A DNA stretch of 64,000 nucleotides, taken from CAYLLD01 sp964425135. GTDB taxonomy: Bacteria; Pseudomonadota; Alphaproteobacteria; Rhodobacterales; Rhodobacteraceae. Position numbers and translations under genes: made by a program. Within the stretch, counting starts at the first letter, position 1, and each line of letters begins with the position of its first letter. The stretch lies in assembly GCA_964425135.1 (NCBI GenBank), contig CAYRKW010000010.1, forward strand, positions 3,671 through 67,670, read 5' to 3'. Below are positions 46,053 to 55,892 of the stretch, piece after piece. Under the pieces are notes generated by a model. The model made no database searches and was not told the origin of the DNA. It saw only the letters and a list, made by a program, of their open reading frames with translations.

Positions 46053-49000
46053 CCGCCGTCGAGCGCGCCGCCGCCGAGCAGAATAAAGCATCGCGCCCCG
46101 ACCGTTCAACCTGGGTGATTGCGAATGCCGGATCGGGCAAAACGCGGGTGCTGACCGACCGGGTTGCTCGATTGCTGCTTGCTGGCGTTGCCCCGCAGCA
46201 AATACTGTGCCTGACCTACACCAAGGCCGCAGCTTCCGAAATGCAGACCCGGCTTTACCAGCGGCTTGGCGAATGGGCGATGATGGATGAGCCGGAGCTG
46301 CGCGCCGCTTTGGGCAAAATCGGCGAGGATGCAAATGCGCTCGATAGTGAGCGACTGCGTCACGCCCGTACGCTCTTTGCCCGCGCATTGGAGACGCCCG
46401 GTGGCTTGAAAATCCGAACCATCCACGCGTTTTGCGCCTATGTCCTGCGCCGCTTCCCGCTGGAGGCTGGTGTTTCCCCGCAGTTTCGCGAGATCGAAGA
46501 GCGAGACGCGGAGGAACTGGCGCAGAGCGTTCTTGAAGAACTGTCAACCGGCACAGAACGTGCTGCGTTTGAGGCCATTGCCGCGTCTGTGAATGATGAA
46601 GCCGGGCTGAGCGGTTTGGTGCGACAGGTGCTCGATAACAAGTCGCGCCTTGTTGATTTCGATAGAAACGCAGCGGCGCGCGCGCTCGGCATATCGCCCA
46701 ATCTGACGGAAGCTGGTGTGATCGAAGAGACCATGGGCGAGGTTGGACGAGAGATGGCTGCGCTGCTGCTCCAGTTCATCGATGAGCAAGGGTCTGATAC
46801 AGAAAAGCTAAAGCGAACTTTTAACCTCAAGCAGATTGCGCGCACCAGTAACGAAGAAACCGCCATCCGGCACTATGAAGCCTTCGTTTACACCGCAGAT
46901 TTCGCTGCCGAGCGTAAGTCCATTCTCAACAAGTCAACGTTGGAAAAAGACCCTGAATTTCAGGCCCGTGTCGAGGAATTCAAGCGCATTATCGTTGAAG
47001 GCCGCAACCGTCGTCTTGCGGTTCAAACCCTGAACCGGACCGAAGCGCTCTATGACTTCGCGGCAGCATTTCTGCCCGCCTATGAGGCGAAAAAGAAGTC
47101 TGTCGGCGCGCTCGATTTTCAGGATTTGATCGAGATTACAAACCGGCTCATATCAGACAGTGAAGCCGCGCAATGGGTGCGTTATCGCATTGATGGCGGT
47201 GTCGATCATATTCTGGTCGATGAAAGTCAGGACACATCTCCCCTCCAATGGAAGATCATCAGCACGCTGGAGAGCGAGTTTACAGATGGCACCGATGATG
47301 GGCGCGAGGGGCGGACGTTGTTCGTGGTTGGCGATCAGAAGCAGTCGATCTTCGGATTTCAAGGCGCGGACCCGAACGCGTTTCAGGAGATGTACCAGCA
47401 TTTTGCCGCGAGATTGGAGACGGCAAGCCGCCCGCTCCAAGACGTGGCTATGCCGACATCGTTTCGCAGCGCCGCGCCGATTTTGGAACTCGTTGATCGT
47501 GTCTTCGCCGACGATGCGAGCGAGGTGCTGGGGCAGACATCCGAACATCTGGCGCTCGATTGGAAACCCGGGCGCGTTGATCTGTGGGAGTTTCTGGAAA
47601 ATCCGCCGAAAGAGAAAGAGCCGCCTTGGTTTCATCCGGTGGACCGGATCAGCCCTGAAAACGCGATTTATGATCTGGCACGCAAAGTCGCGTCGTTTCT
47701 AAAAGCCGAACTCGACAAAGGCCGTCTCATCCCGGGCAAGTCCGAAGATGACGCATGGCGGGTGCTTGAGCCGCGCGATGTGCGCATCCTGCTGCGATCG
47801 CGCGGTGCGTTTTTCGAGGCGGTGATCGCAGCGCTCATGGCCGAAGGTGTCCCCGTCGCGGGTGCAGATCGCTTGCGTCTGACTTCCGTTTTGGCTGTTC
47901 GCGATATCATGTCGCTCTTAGCTTTTCTTGACAATGATCTAGATGATCTGGCGTTGGCCGAAGCGCTGCGGTCCCCGCTGTGCGGGATCAGCGAGGCAGA
48001 TTTGTTCCACATTGCCCACGGCCGGGACGGATCGCTTTGGGCGTCGCTTCGTTTTTCTCAGGATCACGCGGAGGTTGTGACGATGCTTCGGACATTGCGC
48101 GATCTGACCGATTTTGAACGCCCCTATGAACTGATCGAAACGATACTCACCCAATTCAACGGACGCCATAACCTCGTCGCCCGCCTTGGGGCTGAAACGT
48201 CAGATGCCATTGATGCATTGCTCATGCAAGCGCTCGATTTTGAGCAACGCCACACGCCAAGTCTGACCCAGTTTATCACATGGATGAACACCGGGGATGT
48301 CACCCTCAAACGCGAGATGGACGCCAGCGCGAACGAAGTGCGGGTGACAACCGTGCATGGCGCAAAGGGGTTGGAAGCGCCACTGGTGATTGTGCCTGAT
48401 GTTGCTAAGGGACGCGCTGAGACGGGGTCTACAATCTATAACGAGGGGGAGAGCCCTTATTTAAGTGCGCTGAAATCAGCGAACAATCCCGACTTCATTT
48501 CCGAACTGCGTGATGAAAAGGCGCAGAAGGATGCGAATGAGGCGCAACGCTTGCTCTATGTTGCGCTTACGCGCGCTGAAAACTGGCTGATTGTCTGTGG
48601 TGCGGGCAGCGTCACCAACAAGGGAACCTACAGCGGACGATATTGGTATCCGCGCGTCGAGGACGCTATGAATGGTCAATCCACGCAAACGCATGAGTTT
48701 GATGGCGTGCCTGTTCGTTCGCGTACGAATGCGCATTGGAAAGATGCGTTTGGCGAGGCGACACCTCAGCCGCCTCGGACGCAGCAAATGCCGGATTGGA
48801 TCAGAAGTCTCGCGCCCGTATATCCGGAACCAGAAAAGCCATTGTCGCCCTCAAATCTGGGTGGTCCCCATGCGCTGCCGTCTGAGCTTGGTCAAGATCC
48901 TGAGGCGGCACTGCAGCGTGGACGTATCTTGCATGACCTGCTTGAAGTCCTGCCAGCCACGCCGCCAGAACAACAAGCGATCCGCGCCGCAGCAGTCTAC

Positions 49001-49402
49001 CGCGATGCGCCTGATGGGCCGGCGTTGTTGGCCAAAGCGCAATCGCTACTCGCCGATCCGGGTTTACGTTCGGTCTTCACGGATGATTGGCTCAGCGAGG
49101 TGCCTGTTGCAGCTTATATCCCGCAATTGGGTCAGCGTATCCTTGGCCGTATCGACCGGCTGCGCATCACCGATCAGGCGATTTATGTGGTCGATTACAA
49201 ATCCAACGCCGAAGTCCCGACGAAGCCCGAAGATATTCCGCTAGGGATTCTTCAACAAATGGGTGCCTATGTTTCAGCACTGAAATCTATTTGGCCCGAT
49301 CGCAACGTGCATATTTCAATTCTATGGACACAAACCGGCGAATTGATGGAATTGTCACACGCCTTCGTGATTGGCGCTCTTGATACCGTGCAGAAGGCTT
49401 GA
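46049..49402 (+). CDS. addA: Double-strand break repair helicase AddA
   Basis: AddA is the UvrD-type helicase and nuclease subunit that processes broken ends for RecA. The 1117-residue protein has Walker A NAGSGKTRVLTDRV, motif Ia CLTYTKAAASEM, motif II ILVDESQDTSPLQWKI, GDQKQSIFGFQGA and VTTVHGAKGLEAPLVIV. The C-terminal nuclease has GRILHDLLE, ILGRIDRLRI and VVDYKSN. It is coupled to addB (ATGA) and followed after 73 bp by trxA. Confidence 0.96.
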   Translation: MTAVERAAAEQNKASRPDRSTWVIANAGSGKTRVLTDRVARLLLAGVAPQQILCLTYTKAAASEMQTRLYQRLGEWAMMDEPELRAALGKIGEDANALDSERLRHARTLFARALETPGGLKIRTIHAFCAYVLRRFPLEAGVSPQFREIEERDAEELAQSVLEELSTGTERAAFEAIAASVNDEAGLSGLVRQVLDNKSRLVDFDRNAAARALGISPNLTEAGVIEETMGEVGREMAALLLQFIDEQGSDTEKLKRTFNLKQIARTSNEETAIRHYEAFVYTADFAAERKSILNKSTLEKDPEFQARVEEFKRIIVEGRNRRLAVQTLNRTEALYDFAAAFLPAYEAKKKSVGALDFQDLIEITNRLISDSEAAQWVRYRIDGGVDHILVDESQDTSPLQWKIISTLESEFTDGTDDGREGRTLFVVGDQKQSIFGFQGADPNAFQEMYQHFAARLETASRPLQDVAMPTSFRSAAPILELVDRVFADDASEVLGQTSEHLALDWKPGRVDLWEFLENPPKEKEPPWFHPVDRISPENAIYDLARKVASFLKAELDKGRLIPGKSEDDAWRVLEPRDVRILLRSRGAFFEAVIAALMAEGVPVAGADRLRLTSVLAVRDIMSLLAFLDNDLDDLALAEALRSPLCGISEADLFHIAHGRDGSLWASLRFSQDHAEVVTMLRTLRDLTDFERPYELIETILTQFNGRHNLVARLGAETSDAIDALLMQALDFEQRHTPSLTQFITWMNTGDVTLKREMDASANEVRVTTVHGAKGLEAPLVIVPDVAKGRAETGSTIYNEGESPYLSALKSANNPDFISELRDEKAQKDANEAQRLLYVALTRAENWLIVCGAGSVTNKGTYSGRYWYPRVEDAMNGQSTQTHEFDGVPVRSRTNAHWKDAFGEATPQPPRTQQMPDWIRSLAPVYPEPEKPLSPSNLGGPHALPSELGQDPEAALQRGRILHDLLEVLPATPPEQQAIRAAAVYRDAPDGPALLAKAQSLLADPGLRSVFTDDWLSEVPVAAYIPQLGQRILGRIDRLRITDQAIYVVDYKSNAEVPTKPEDIPLGILQQMGAYVSALKSIWPDRNVHISILWTQTGELMELSHAFVIGALDTVQKA

Positions 49403-49475
49403 CCGGGATGAACGCCATACTTAGGTTCGCCGGTGAATGTAACACCTATATTTTGATCTCAAGGAGAGTAGTGAG

Positions 49476-49796
49476 ATGGCGACAGTTGCAGTAACGGACG
49501 AGACTTTTGACGCTGAAGTCAAAAACTCATCAATCCCCGTCGTTGTAGATTTTTGGGCGGAATGGTGCGGTCCGTGTAAGCAAATTGGCCCGGCGCTTGA
49601 AGAATTGTCCGACGAGTATGACGGACGGGTCAAGATCGTCAAAGTCAATGTGGACGAGAACCCGAACTCACCATCTCAGATGGGCGTGCGCGGTATTCCG
49701 GCGTTGTTCCTGTTCAAAGATGGCGAGGTTGCGTCGAATAAAACAGGTGCGGCTCCAAAAGCAGCGTTGCAGGGGTGGATTGAGGAAAACATTTAA
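49476..49796 (+). CDS. trxA: Thioredoxin 1
   Basis: The 106-residue thioredoxin has the active site WCGPC (Cys31, Cys34), cis-Pro in RGIPALFLF and the buried Asp in VVVDFWAEW. It reduces protein disulfides in the cytoplasm. A strong ribosome site AAGGAGAG lies upstream of the ATG. A rho-independent terminator follows 28 bp after the stop. It lies next to addA, as in many alphaproteobacteria. Confidence 0.97.
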   Translation: MATVAVTDETFDAEVKNSSIPVVVDFWAEWCGPCKQIGPALEELSDEYDGRVKIVKVNVDENPNSPSQMGVRGIPALFLFKDGEVASNKTGAAPKAALQGWIEENI

Positions 49797-49824
49797 GGCC
49801 TCAATCATCAGATTGGATTGAAGG

Positions 49825-49853
49825 AGCCGGGCCTGATTGGGCCTGGCTTTTTT
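49825..49853 (+). terminator. Rho-independent terminator after trxA
   Basis: The stem GCCGGGCCT / GGGCCTGGC is followed by six T residues (49848-49853). The T tract runs into the comM stop codon on the other strand, so termination from the comM side would need other signals. Confidence 0.9.
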
Positions 49854-51360
49854 ATCGCCCGAATGCCAGCCGATAGCCGACAGCCTCTGCAATATGCTGG
49901 CGGTTGACCTGGGTACAATTGTCCAAATCAGCGATGGTACGTGCGACGCGCAATATGCGGTGATATCCGCGCGCGCTCATCTGGTGCTTTTCGCAAATCA
50001 TAGTCAGAAGGTCCGCGCCATCTGCATCGGGTGTCGCAACATCTTCCAAAAGCTCCCCCTCCGCATCACAATTCGCCCAAACATCCGGTGTGTCGATGTA
50101 GCGTTCCGCCTGAATTTCACGTGCCGCTGCAACGCGCTGGGCAACCTGTTCTGTGCTGTCGCCACTGGCCTCGCGCGACAGATCATCGACGCTCACGGGT
50201 GGCACTTCAATACGTATGTCGAAGCGGTCGAGCAACGGGCCGGAGACACGCCCCAAATACTCTTCGCCGCAAACCGGAACGCGGGCGCAGGCGCGGGATG
50301 CATCCGCCAAATAGCCGCAACGGCAGGGATTGGCAGCCGCCACCAGCATAAAGCGGCAGGGATAACGGATGTGGGCATTGGCGCGCGAGACAACGACTTC
50401 GCCAGTTTCGAGCGGCTGACGCAGTGTTTCCAGCACTGCGCGAGGGAATTCGGGCAATTCGTCGAGAAACAGCACGCCGTGATGGGCCAGTGAAATCTCA
50501 CCCGGTTTCGCGCCGCGCCCGCCACCGACGATTGCGGCAACCGAGGCCGTGTGATGCGGTGATATCATCGGGCGCTCGTAGGAAATTCCGTTGTCATCAA
50601 GCAGCCCCGCAATTGAGTGGATCATCGAAGTTTCCAGCGCTTCCATTGCAGTGAGCGGCGGTAACAACCCTGCCAAGCGGCGCGCCAACATTGATTTTCC
50701 CGATCCGGGCGCGCCGACCATCAGCAAGTGATGGCGACCCGATGCAGCGACTTCCAGCGCGCGTTTTGCGCGTTCTTGTCCTTTCACATCACGCAAATCG
50801 CGGCTGCTCGGATTTGGATCAACCCGTTTCGGCTCAGCGGAAGGCAAAACGCTGCGCCCCGCAAAGTGATTGATCGCCGCCAGCAGATTATCCGGCGCGA
50901 TCACATTTACGTCGCCTACCCAAGCGGCCTCATTGCCGCAGGCCTTTGGGCAGATCAAATCGCGATCTGCCTGCGCAGCTGCGATTGCCGCGGGCAGAGC
51001 GCCGGTGACAGGCACCAAGTCACCGCTGAGCGACAATTCCCCCATCGCAACAATGCGCGCGACATCTTCTTTGGGGATGGCATCCATTGCCGCGAGAAGC
51101 GCCAGCGCAATCGGCAGATCAAAATGCGAGCCTTCTTTGGGAAGATCAGCTGGAGAGAGATTGATGGTGATCCGCCGTGGCGGGAGCGCCAAGGTTAGGG
51201 CGGAAATCGCCGCGCGAACCCTCTCTTTCGCTTCGGAAACAGCCTTATCCGGCAGGCCAACAAGCGAGATGCCGGGCAGACCGGGTGAAATCGCGCATTG
51301 AACCTCGACAAGCCGCGCCTCCACCCCTTCGAAGGCCACAGTATAGGCAAGCGCAACCAT
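49852..51360 (-). CDS. comM: ComM/YifB family Mg-chelatase-like AAA ATPase
   Basis: The 502-residue protein has the ChlI-like N-terminal domain, GLPDKAVSEAKERVRAAI, Walker A GAPGSGKSMLARRL, Walker B FLDELPEF and a zinc-binding region CRCGYLADASRACAR. YifB-like proteins act in natural transformation as a branch-migration helicase (ComM in Vibrio and Haemophilus); in other bacteria the role is less clear. No other competence genes are in the window. It is convergent with trxA. Confidence 0.93.
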   Translation of the reverse strand: MVALAYTVAFEGVEARLVEVQCAISPGLPGISLVGLPDKAVSEAKERVRAAISALTLALPPRRITINLSPADLPKEGSHFDLPIALALLAAMDAIPKEDVARIVAMGELSLSGDLVPVTGALPAAIAAAQADRDLICPKACGNEAAWVGDVNVIAPDNLLAAINHFAGRSVLPSAEPKRVDPNPSSRDLRDVKGQERAKRALEVAASGRHHLLMVGAPGSGKSMLARRLAGLLPPLTAMEALETSMIHSIAGLLDDNGISYERPMISPHHTASVAAIVGGGRGAKPGEISLAHHGVLFLDELPEFPRAVLETLRQPLETGEVVVSRANAHIRYPCRFMLVAAANPCRCGYLADASRACARVPVCGEEYLGRVSGPLLDRFDIRIEVPPVSVDDLSREASGDSTEQVAQRVAAAREIQAERYIDTPDVWANCDAEGELLEDVATPDADGADLLTMICEKHQMSARGYHRILRVARTIADLDNCTQVNRQHIAEAVGYRLAFGR

Positions 51361-51420
51361 AAAGCTCGGACCCTCTGGAAATCGACCCCGTACTTTCGTC
51401 GTGATTTGGTTTAAGTTTGG

Positions 51421-52302
51421 TTAACGCCCCAGCAGCGCCATCAGCTTGGGCCATGCCTCAGGGTCGACAACCGATTTGTCGCGGCAGAAGGGTTTGCAAA
51501 AGCCGACGATGGTGCCGTCTATGTCGGCCAGACTATCTTCGCGCACCAGATCGCCAGAATAGGGACAGGCTGTGTTAATCGGCTCGCCCGTCGCGACAGC
51601 TTTGGCAGCAAGGGGCTTTGGTCCGGGCCAGGGCGCTTTATCATAATCGAGTTCATAAACCTCCTGCCGATAGTCGCCGGCAAAAGCGCGAGCCCGCCAC
51701 TGACGGAAGATGGTGTGATTGAGATGGGCTTCGGCATAGGCGCGCGCCGTTGCGCTGACCTTCAGCTTGTATGTCGCAATGCGCGTGGCAACCGGCGCGT
51801 AAAAGGCATCTGCAATCGAATATTGCCCAAAAAGCCACGGTCCATCCACGCCGAATGTCTCTCGCGCATTCTCCCACAGTTGCTCCAACCGCGCCAAATC
51901 CGCCTTCACGCCGTCCGATACAGGGAAGTTCGAATAGCTGTGGCGCAGGTTCATCGTGCACTCATCCCGCAGCACGGTAAAGCCGGAGTGCATTTCTGCG
52001 GTAAGCGTTCTGGCAAGCGCACGGGCAGCGTCATCTTCGGGCCAAAGCGTCTTATCAGGATGCCGCTCTGCCAACATTTCTGCGATTGCTAATGTATCCC
52101 AAAGTGCGAAATCGCCATCCGTGACCCTCAGCGCAGGGACCGTGCGTGCATTTCCGTATTTTTTCAGCGCTTCGCCAAACTCCTTGGAATACATGTGTAG
52201 TACTTCGATATCGGCGGGAATATCGAACGCTGCAAAGAGCAGCCAGCCACGCAGAGACCAGCTCGAATACATGCGATCGCCGATTGCGAGTTGATAGGTC
52301 AC
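51421..52302 (-). CDS. Glutathione S-transferase with C-terminal cysteine-containing extension
   Basis: The protein has 293 residues from a GTG preceded by GGAGGG. Residues 1-215 are a GST: thioredoxin-like N-domain (YSSWSLRGWLL, TVPALR) and an all-helical domain (GPWLFGQYSIADAFYAPV). A tail of about 60 residues follows (ACPYSGDLV, GFCKPFCRDKSV, PEAWPKLMALL) with three cysteines. The tail may bind metal or redox partners; its role is unknown to me. It is an isolated gene between comM and the phosphatase. Confidence 0.86.
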   Translation of the reverse strand: MTYQLAIGDRMYSSWSLRGWLLFAAFDIPADIEVLHMYSKEFGEALKKYGNARTVPALRVTDGDFALWDTLAIAEMLAERHPDKTLWPEDDAARALARTLTAEMHSGFTVLRDECTMNLRHSYSNFPVSDGVKADLARLEQLWENARETFGVDGPWLFGQYSIADAFYAPVATRIATYKLKVSATARAYAEAHLNHTIFRQWRARAFAGDYRQEVYELDYDKAPWPGPKPLAAKAVATGEPINTACPYSGDLVREDSLADIDGTIVGFCKPFCRDKSVVDPEAWPKLMALLGR

Positions 52303-52388
52303 ATCTTCCCTCCGAATTTGTGTGTAAACTGCGGTGGCGCACAGGTGAGATCAATCGCCATTATTGTGTAGGTCACAAAATGCACCGA

Positions 52389-52976
52389 TCAGATATGCGT
52401 GTTCACTCCCATAATCCTGAAACTGTCATTTTCGGGGAAATGATCGATGCGTGTCAAAGTGAGATTATCGATCTCGAAGGCGATGGTCGACTTAGCGCTC
52501 ATATTATTCGCCATCTGCAACGCGCACAGGATGACGCCGAAATGAACTGCGAGGATGATATCCTGACCTTCATGCGTTCGAAGGAGCTCTGAAATCGCAT
52601 CGCGTATGCGCGCAGAAAACGCATTCCAGCTTTCCCCGCCCTCAGGCGCCAGATCGCCCGGGTTGTCCCAATAGGCGCGCGCCAGATCGGGATCTTGGGC
52701 CTCGATTTCAGGGAATGTCAGTCGCTCCCACGCTCCAAAATTCACTTCGCGCAGGTCTTCGCGATGCGGGTGGCGGGTTTGGGTTGAGCCTATAGCATCG
52801 GCGGTTTTGACGGCTCGCTGCAGGTCCGACGAGATGAGATGCGCATCTTTTGGTAGATGGTTTCGCAGTCGCGCAATCTTTGCCGTATCGCTCAGATCAA
52901 CGTCCACATCCGTCCAGCCGATTGCTGCCTTTTGATGGGTAGGGCCGTGCCGCACAAGCCACAGACGTGTGATCAT
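52389..52976 (-). CDS. Histidine phosphatase, CobC-like
   Basis: The 195-residue protein has the catalytic RHG at residues 9-11 (LWLVRHGPTH), a second SSDLQRAVKTAD, REVNFGAWE (Glu acid) and LAVHFGVI. Its start overlaps the cobU stop by 4 bp, so the pair is translated together. Next to CobU, this family member is probably the alpha-ribazole-5-phosphate phosphatase of the nucleotide-loop pathway for cobalamin. Confidence 0.85.
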   Translation of the reverse strand: MITRLWLVRHGPTHQKAAIGWTDVDVDLSDTAKIARLRNHLPKDAHLISSDLQRAVKTADAIGSTQTRHPHREDLREVNFGAWERLTFPEIEAQDPDLARAYWDNPGDLAPEGGESWNAFSARIRDAISELLRTHEGQDIILAVHFGVILCALQMANNMSAKSTIAFEIDNLTLTRIDHFPENDSFRIMGVNTHI

Positions 52977-53506
52977 GGCAACGTGCCTTTCAAAACCATC
53001 GGCAATCCCGACACAACAAAAGCCGCCGCATCCGCACGCGCCGCTATACTCTGATTGATCGCCCCATGCGCATCCCGAAATCCGCGCGACATGGCATTCT
53101 CTGGCACCAAGCCCATGCCCAACTCGTTTGAAACAACCACAACCGGATTTGGCAACGCTTCAAACTGCGTCAACAATGTTTCCACCTCGCTGGTTGCGTC
53201 AAAATCGTCACCATAACGAAAGCCCAGCCAAAGTGTCATACAATCGAACAGAATTGCCGCATCTTCCCTGATGCCGGACCAGTCAATCTCGCCTATCTCA
53301 TCCATCTCGCGCGTGACCCAACCCTTTGCACGTCGCGCTTGATGGGCGGCGATCCTGCGCGACATCTCATCATCTGCCGGATGCGCGGTGGCGATATAAA
53401 CGCGCAATGACGCCATGCCCTCGACCAGCGCTTCGGCAAACGCACTCTTGCCCGAACGCGCGCCGCCGGTGATCAGGGTCAGTTTCGGATTGTTTGTACG
53501 CGCCAT
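52973..53506 (-). CDS. cobU: Cobinamide kinase / cobinamide-phosphate guanylyltransferase
   Basis: CobU phosphorylates adenosylcobinamide and activates it with GTP in cobalamin assembly. The 177-residue protein from the ATG at 53506 has the P-loop GGARSGKS (14-21), RIAAHQARRAKGW with the nucleotidylated His, and FDCMTLWLGF. A conserved VVSNELGMGLVPEN closes it. The open frame runs to 53692 but the extra 62 residues are not CobU-like. A CobC-like phosphatase follows. Confidence 0.95.
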   Translation of the reverse strand: MARTNNPKLTLITGGARSGKSAFAEALVEGMASLRVYIATAHPADDEMSRRIAAHQARRAKGWVTREMDEIGEIDWSGIREDAAILFDCMTLWLGFRYGDDFDATSEVETLLTQFEALPNPVVVVSNELGMGLVPENAMSRGFRDAHGAINQSIAARADAAAFVVSGLPMVLKGTLP

Positions 53507-53601
53507 AAGATTTTTTCCAATCGAGTGATCCGATTGGTTAGGCCGCCCGTAAAATAAGTCAACAAGATAGCACGAGTATAATGGGTGGAAGGAGTAACCA
53601 G

Positions 53602-54486
53602 ATGGCACTTGACCATGATGGCGAACGCGAAATGCGCAAAGTAGCGATAAACGCGGAATATCTTGATTTGGAAACCGAGCAGACACTGGCACGCAAATGG
53701 CGTGACGAACAATGCGAAGTTTCGCTCCACCGTCTGATCAAAGCCTACATGCGTCTGGCCGTTTCCATGGCCAATCGGTATCGTCGCTATGGTGTCTCGC
53801 AAACAGACCTCGTTCAGGAGGCCTCTCTGGGCCTGATGCGTGCCGCTGAAAAATTCGATCCCGACCGGGGCGTGCGGTTTTCGACCTACGCTGTTTGGTG
53901 GATCAAAGCATCTATTCAGGATTTCGTGATGCGCAACTGGTCCTTGGTACGTACCGGGTCTACCTCGACACAAAAGAGCCTGTTTTTCAATCTGCGCCGG
54001 GTGCGCGCGAATATCGAGCGTGAAGCGAATAAATCCAACGAAGTGATTGATCGCGAGCGTCTGCATCAGGAGATTGCTGAGCAAATTGGCGTTCCTATTC
54101 GTGATGTGAAGATGATGGACGGGCGTATGTCCGGGTCCGACTATTCGCTTAATGCCGTGCAGGCCAGCGATGAGGACGGCCGCGAATGGATCGACACGAT
54201 TGCCGATGATAGCGATTTGGTCGAGGATCAGGTCGCGACCTCGCATGACAATGCAAAACTGAGCGATTGGCTCCTCCAGGCTATGTCTGCGCTGAGCGAC
54301 CGGGAAAAAATGATCCTGACCGAACGCAAATTGCGTGATGAGCCAAAGACACTTGAGACCATCGGCACAGAGCTTGGTTTGAGCAAGGAGCGGGTGCGTC
54401 AGCTTGAAGTTGCTGCGCTCAAAAAGATGCGTGCCTATCTAACCACGAATGTCGGCGGTGAGGTGAGGCAGCTTGTGAACTCATAG
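53602..54486 (+). CDS. rpoH: RNA polymerase sigma-32-type factor (RpoH family)
   Basis: The 294-residue sigma factor has region 2 (DLVQEASLGLMRAAEKFD, GVRFSTYAVWWIKASIQDF), the RpoH box QKSLFFNLRR (124-133) and a region 4 helix ending KERVRQLEVAALKKMR. The sequence is closer to the RpoHII type of Rhodobacterales, known for oxidative stress, than to the heat-shock RpoHI; this is from memory. The ATG at 53602 has GGAGTAACCAG upstream. A TATAAT lies at 53577-53582. A strong terminator follows. Confidence 0.92.
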   Translation: MALDHDGEREMRKVAINAEYLDLETEQTLARKWRDEQCEVSLHRLIKAYMRLAVSMANRYRRYGVSQTDLVQEASLGLMRAAEKFDPDRGVRFSTYAVWWIKASIQDFVMRNWSLVRTGSTSTQKSLFFNLRRVRANIEREANKSNEVIDRERLHQEIAEQIGVPIRDVKMMDGRMSGSDYSLNAVQASDEDGREWIDTIADDSDLVEDQVATSHDNAKLSDWLLQAMSALSDREKMILTERKLRDEPKTLETIGTELGLSKERVRQLEVAALKKMRAYLTTNVGGEVRQLVNS

Positions 54487-54546
54487 GCGCATTTCCCCCC
54501 ATGAGATGCGCGATTTGCTTAAATCGTTGAAAAATTTGCGTTTACC

Positions 54547-54579
54547 AAAGGTGCAGAGATCAAACTCTGCACCTTTTTT
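54547..54579 (+). terminator. Rho-independent terminator after rpoH
   Basis: A perfect 12-bp stem AAAGGTGCAGAG / CTCTGCACCTTT around ATCAAA, continuing into a run of six T residues, ends the rpoH transcript before coaBC. Confidence 0.95.
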
Positions 54580-54686
54580 GCCTTCAATTGGTCGAAGATC
54601 GCGATTAACACACCTGACTTGTAACATCGTTTGTTACTATCTACGTAAGTTTTGCAGAGCCTAACGCTCGCAAAAGAGAGGTGTGA

Positions 54687-55892
54687 ATGCTGAACGGGCG
54701 TAAAATCTTGCTCGCCATCGGGGGCGGGATTGCGGCCTTCAAATCGTTGGATCTGATCCGTCGTTTGCGCGAGCAGGGGGCTCAGGTCACACCTGTTCTT
54801 ACAAAATCCGCTGAAGAGTTCGTCACGCCATTGTCAGTGTCTGCGCTGGCAGGGCAAAAGGTTTACCGCGATCTGTTTGATCTGACTGATGAGGCCGAGA
54901 TGGGCCATATCGAATTGTCCCGCTCTGCCGATCTGATCGTTGTTGCGCCTGCGACGGCCGATCTTATGGCGAAAATGGCGGGAGGGCACGCGAATGATCT
55001 TGTCTCTACTGTCTTGATGGCAACCGACAAGCCGGTGTTGATCGCACCATCGATGAATGTGCGCATGTGGGAGCATCCTGCCACCCAGAGAAATCTTAAG
55101 ACGCTGCAAGCGGATGGAATTTATGTCGCGGGCCCGAATGAGGGCGATATGGCGTGCGGCGAGTTTGGGCCGGGTCGCATGGCAGAAGTGCCTGAGATCA
55201 TAGATGCGATTTCTTCGGCTTTGCAGGGCGGCCCGCTTTCGGGAAAGCATGTTCTGATCACTTCCGGTCCGACCCATGAGCCGATTGATCCGGTGCGATA
55301 TATTGCCAATCGCTCATCCGGAGCGCAGGGCAGCGCAATTGCGGCAGCCTTTGCCCAATTGGGGGCAAATGTTACCTTTGTGACCGGCCCGGCAGATGCG
55401 CAAGAGCCACAGCGATGCAAAATTGTCTCGGTAAATACCGCATCAGAAATGTCAAATGCAGTTAAGGAAGCCTTGCCAGCGGATGTTGCAATCTTTGCCG
55501 CGGCCGTCGCCGATTGGCGTGTGAAAGGCAATAAAACTTCGAAAATAAAGAAGGTGGAGGGGCAAACCGGACCGTCGCTTTCGTTCGAAGAGAATGAAGA
55601 CATTCTTAAATCCATCTCGAACCTGTCAAAAAATCGCCCTGATCTGGTGGTTGGTTTTGCAGCAGAAACAGATGACGTGCTTGCCAATGGGAGAGCCAAA
55701 CGTAAGCGCAAAGGCTGTGACTGGATCGTCGTCAACGACGTCAGCCCCGAGACTGAAATCATGGGCGGGACGGAAAACGATGTGACACTGATAACGGCAG
55801 ATGGGTCCGAGGATTGGCCCAGAATGTCGAAGCAAGATGTAGGTCGCCGATTGGCCGAGCGGGTCAAGAACGCGATTGTGAGTAACGAGTGA
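54687..55892 (+). CDS. coaBC: Bifunctional phosphopantothenoylcysteine decarboxylase / phosphopantothenate-cysteine ligase
   Basis: It catalyses two consecutive coenzyme A steps. The 401-residue protein has the FMN-dependent CoaC part with GGGIAAFKSL, catalytic His in GHIELSRSADL, PSMNVRMWEHPATQRN and the substrate-loop Cys in MACGEFGPGRM. The CoaB part has SGPTHEPIDPVRYIANRSSG and AAVADWRVKGNKTSKIKK. The ATG at 54687 follows AGAGAGG. It shares one base with the dut start (TGATG). Confidence 0.96.
   Translation: MLNGRKILLAIGGGIAAFKSLDLIRRLREQGAQVTPVLTKSAEEFVTPLSVSALAGQKVYRDLFDLTDEAEMGHIELSRSADLIVVAPATADLMAKMAGGHANDLVSTVLMATDKPVLIAPSMNVRMWEHPATQRNLKTLQADGIYVAGPNEGDMACGEFGPGRMAEVPEIIDAISSALQGGPLSGKHVLITSGPTHEPIDPVRYIANRSSGAQGSAIAAAFAQLGANVTFVTGPADAQEPQRCKIVSVNTASEMSNAVKEALPADVAIFAAAVADWRVKGNKTSKIKKVEGQTGPSLSFEENEDILKSISNLSKNRPDLVVGFAAETDDVLANGRAKRKRKGCDWIVVNDVSPETEIMGGTENDVTLITADGSEDWPRMSKQDVGRRLAERVKNAIVSNE

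Noticed and set aside
49046..49156. Second nuclease or frameshift inside addA
   Set aside because: The frame is continuous and the C-terminal nuclease motifs follow in order, so addA is intact.
51410..51424. CtrA box in the comM-GST spacer
   Set aside because: TTAA-GTTTGG-TTAA has a 6-bp spacer, not 7.
53479..54246. 255-codon minus-strand frame opposite rpoH
   Set aside because: rpoH is clear on the other strand with the RpoH box; the antisense frame has no motif.
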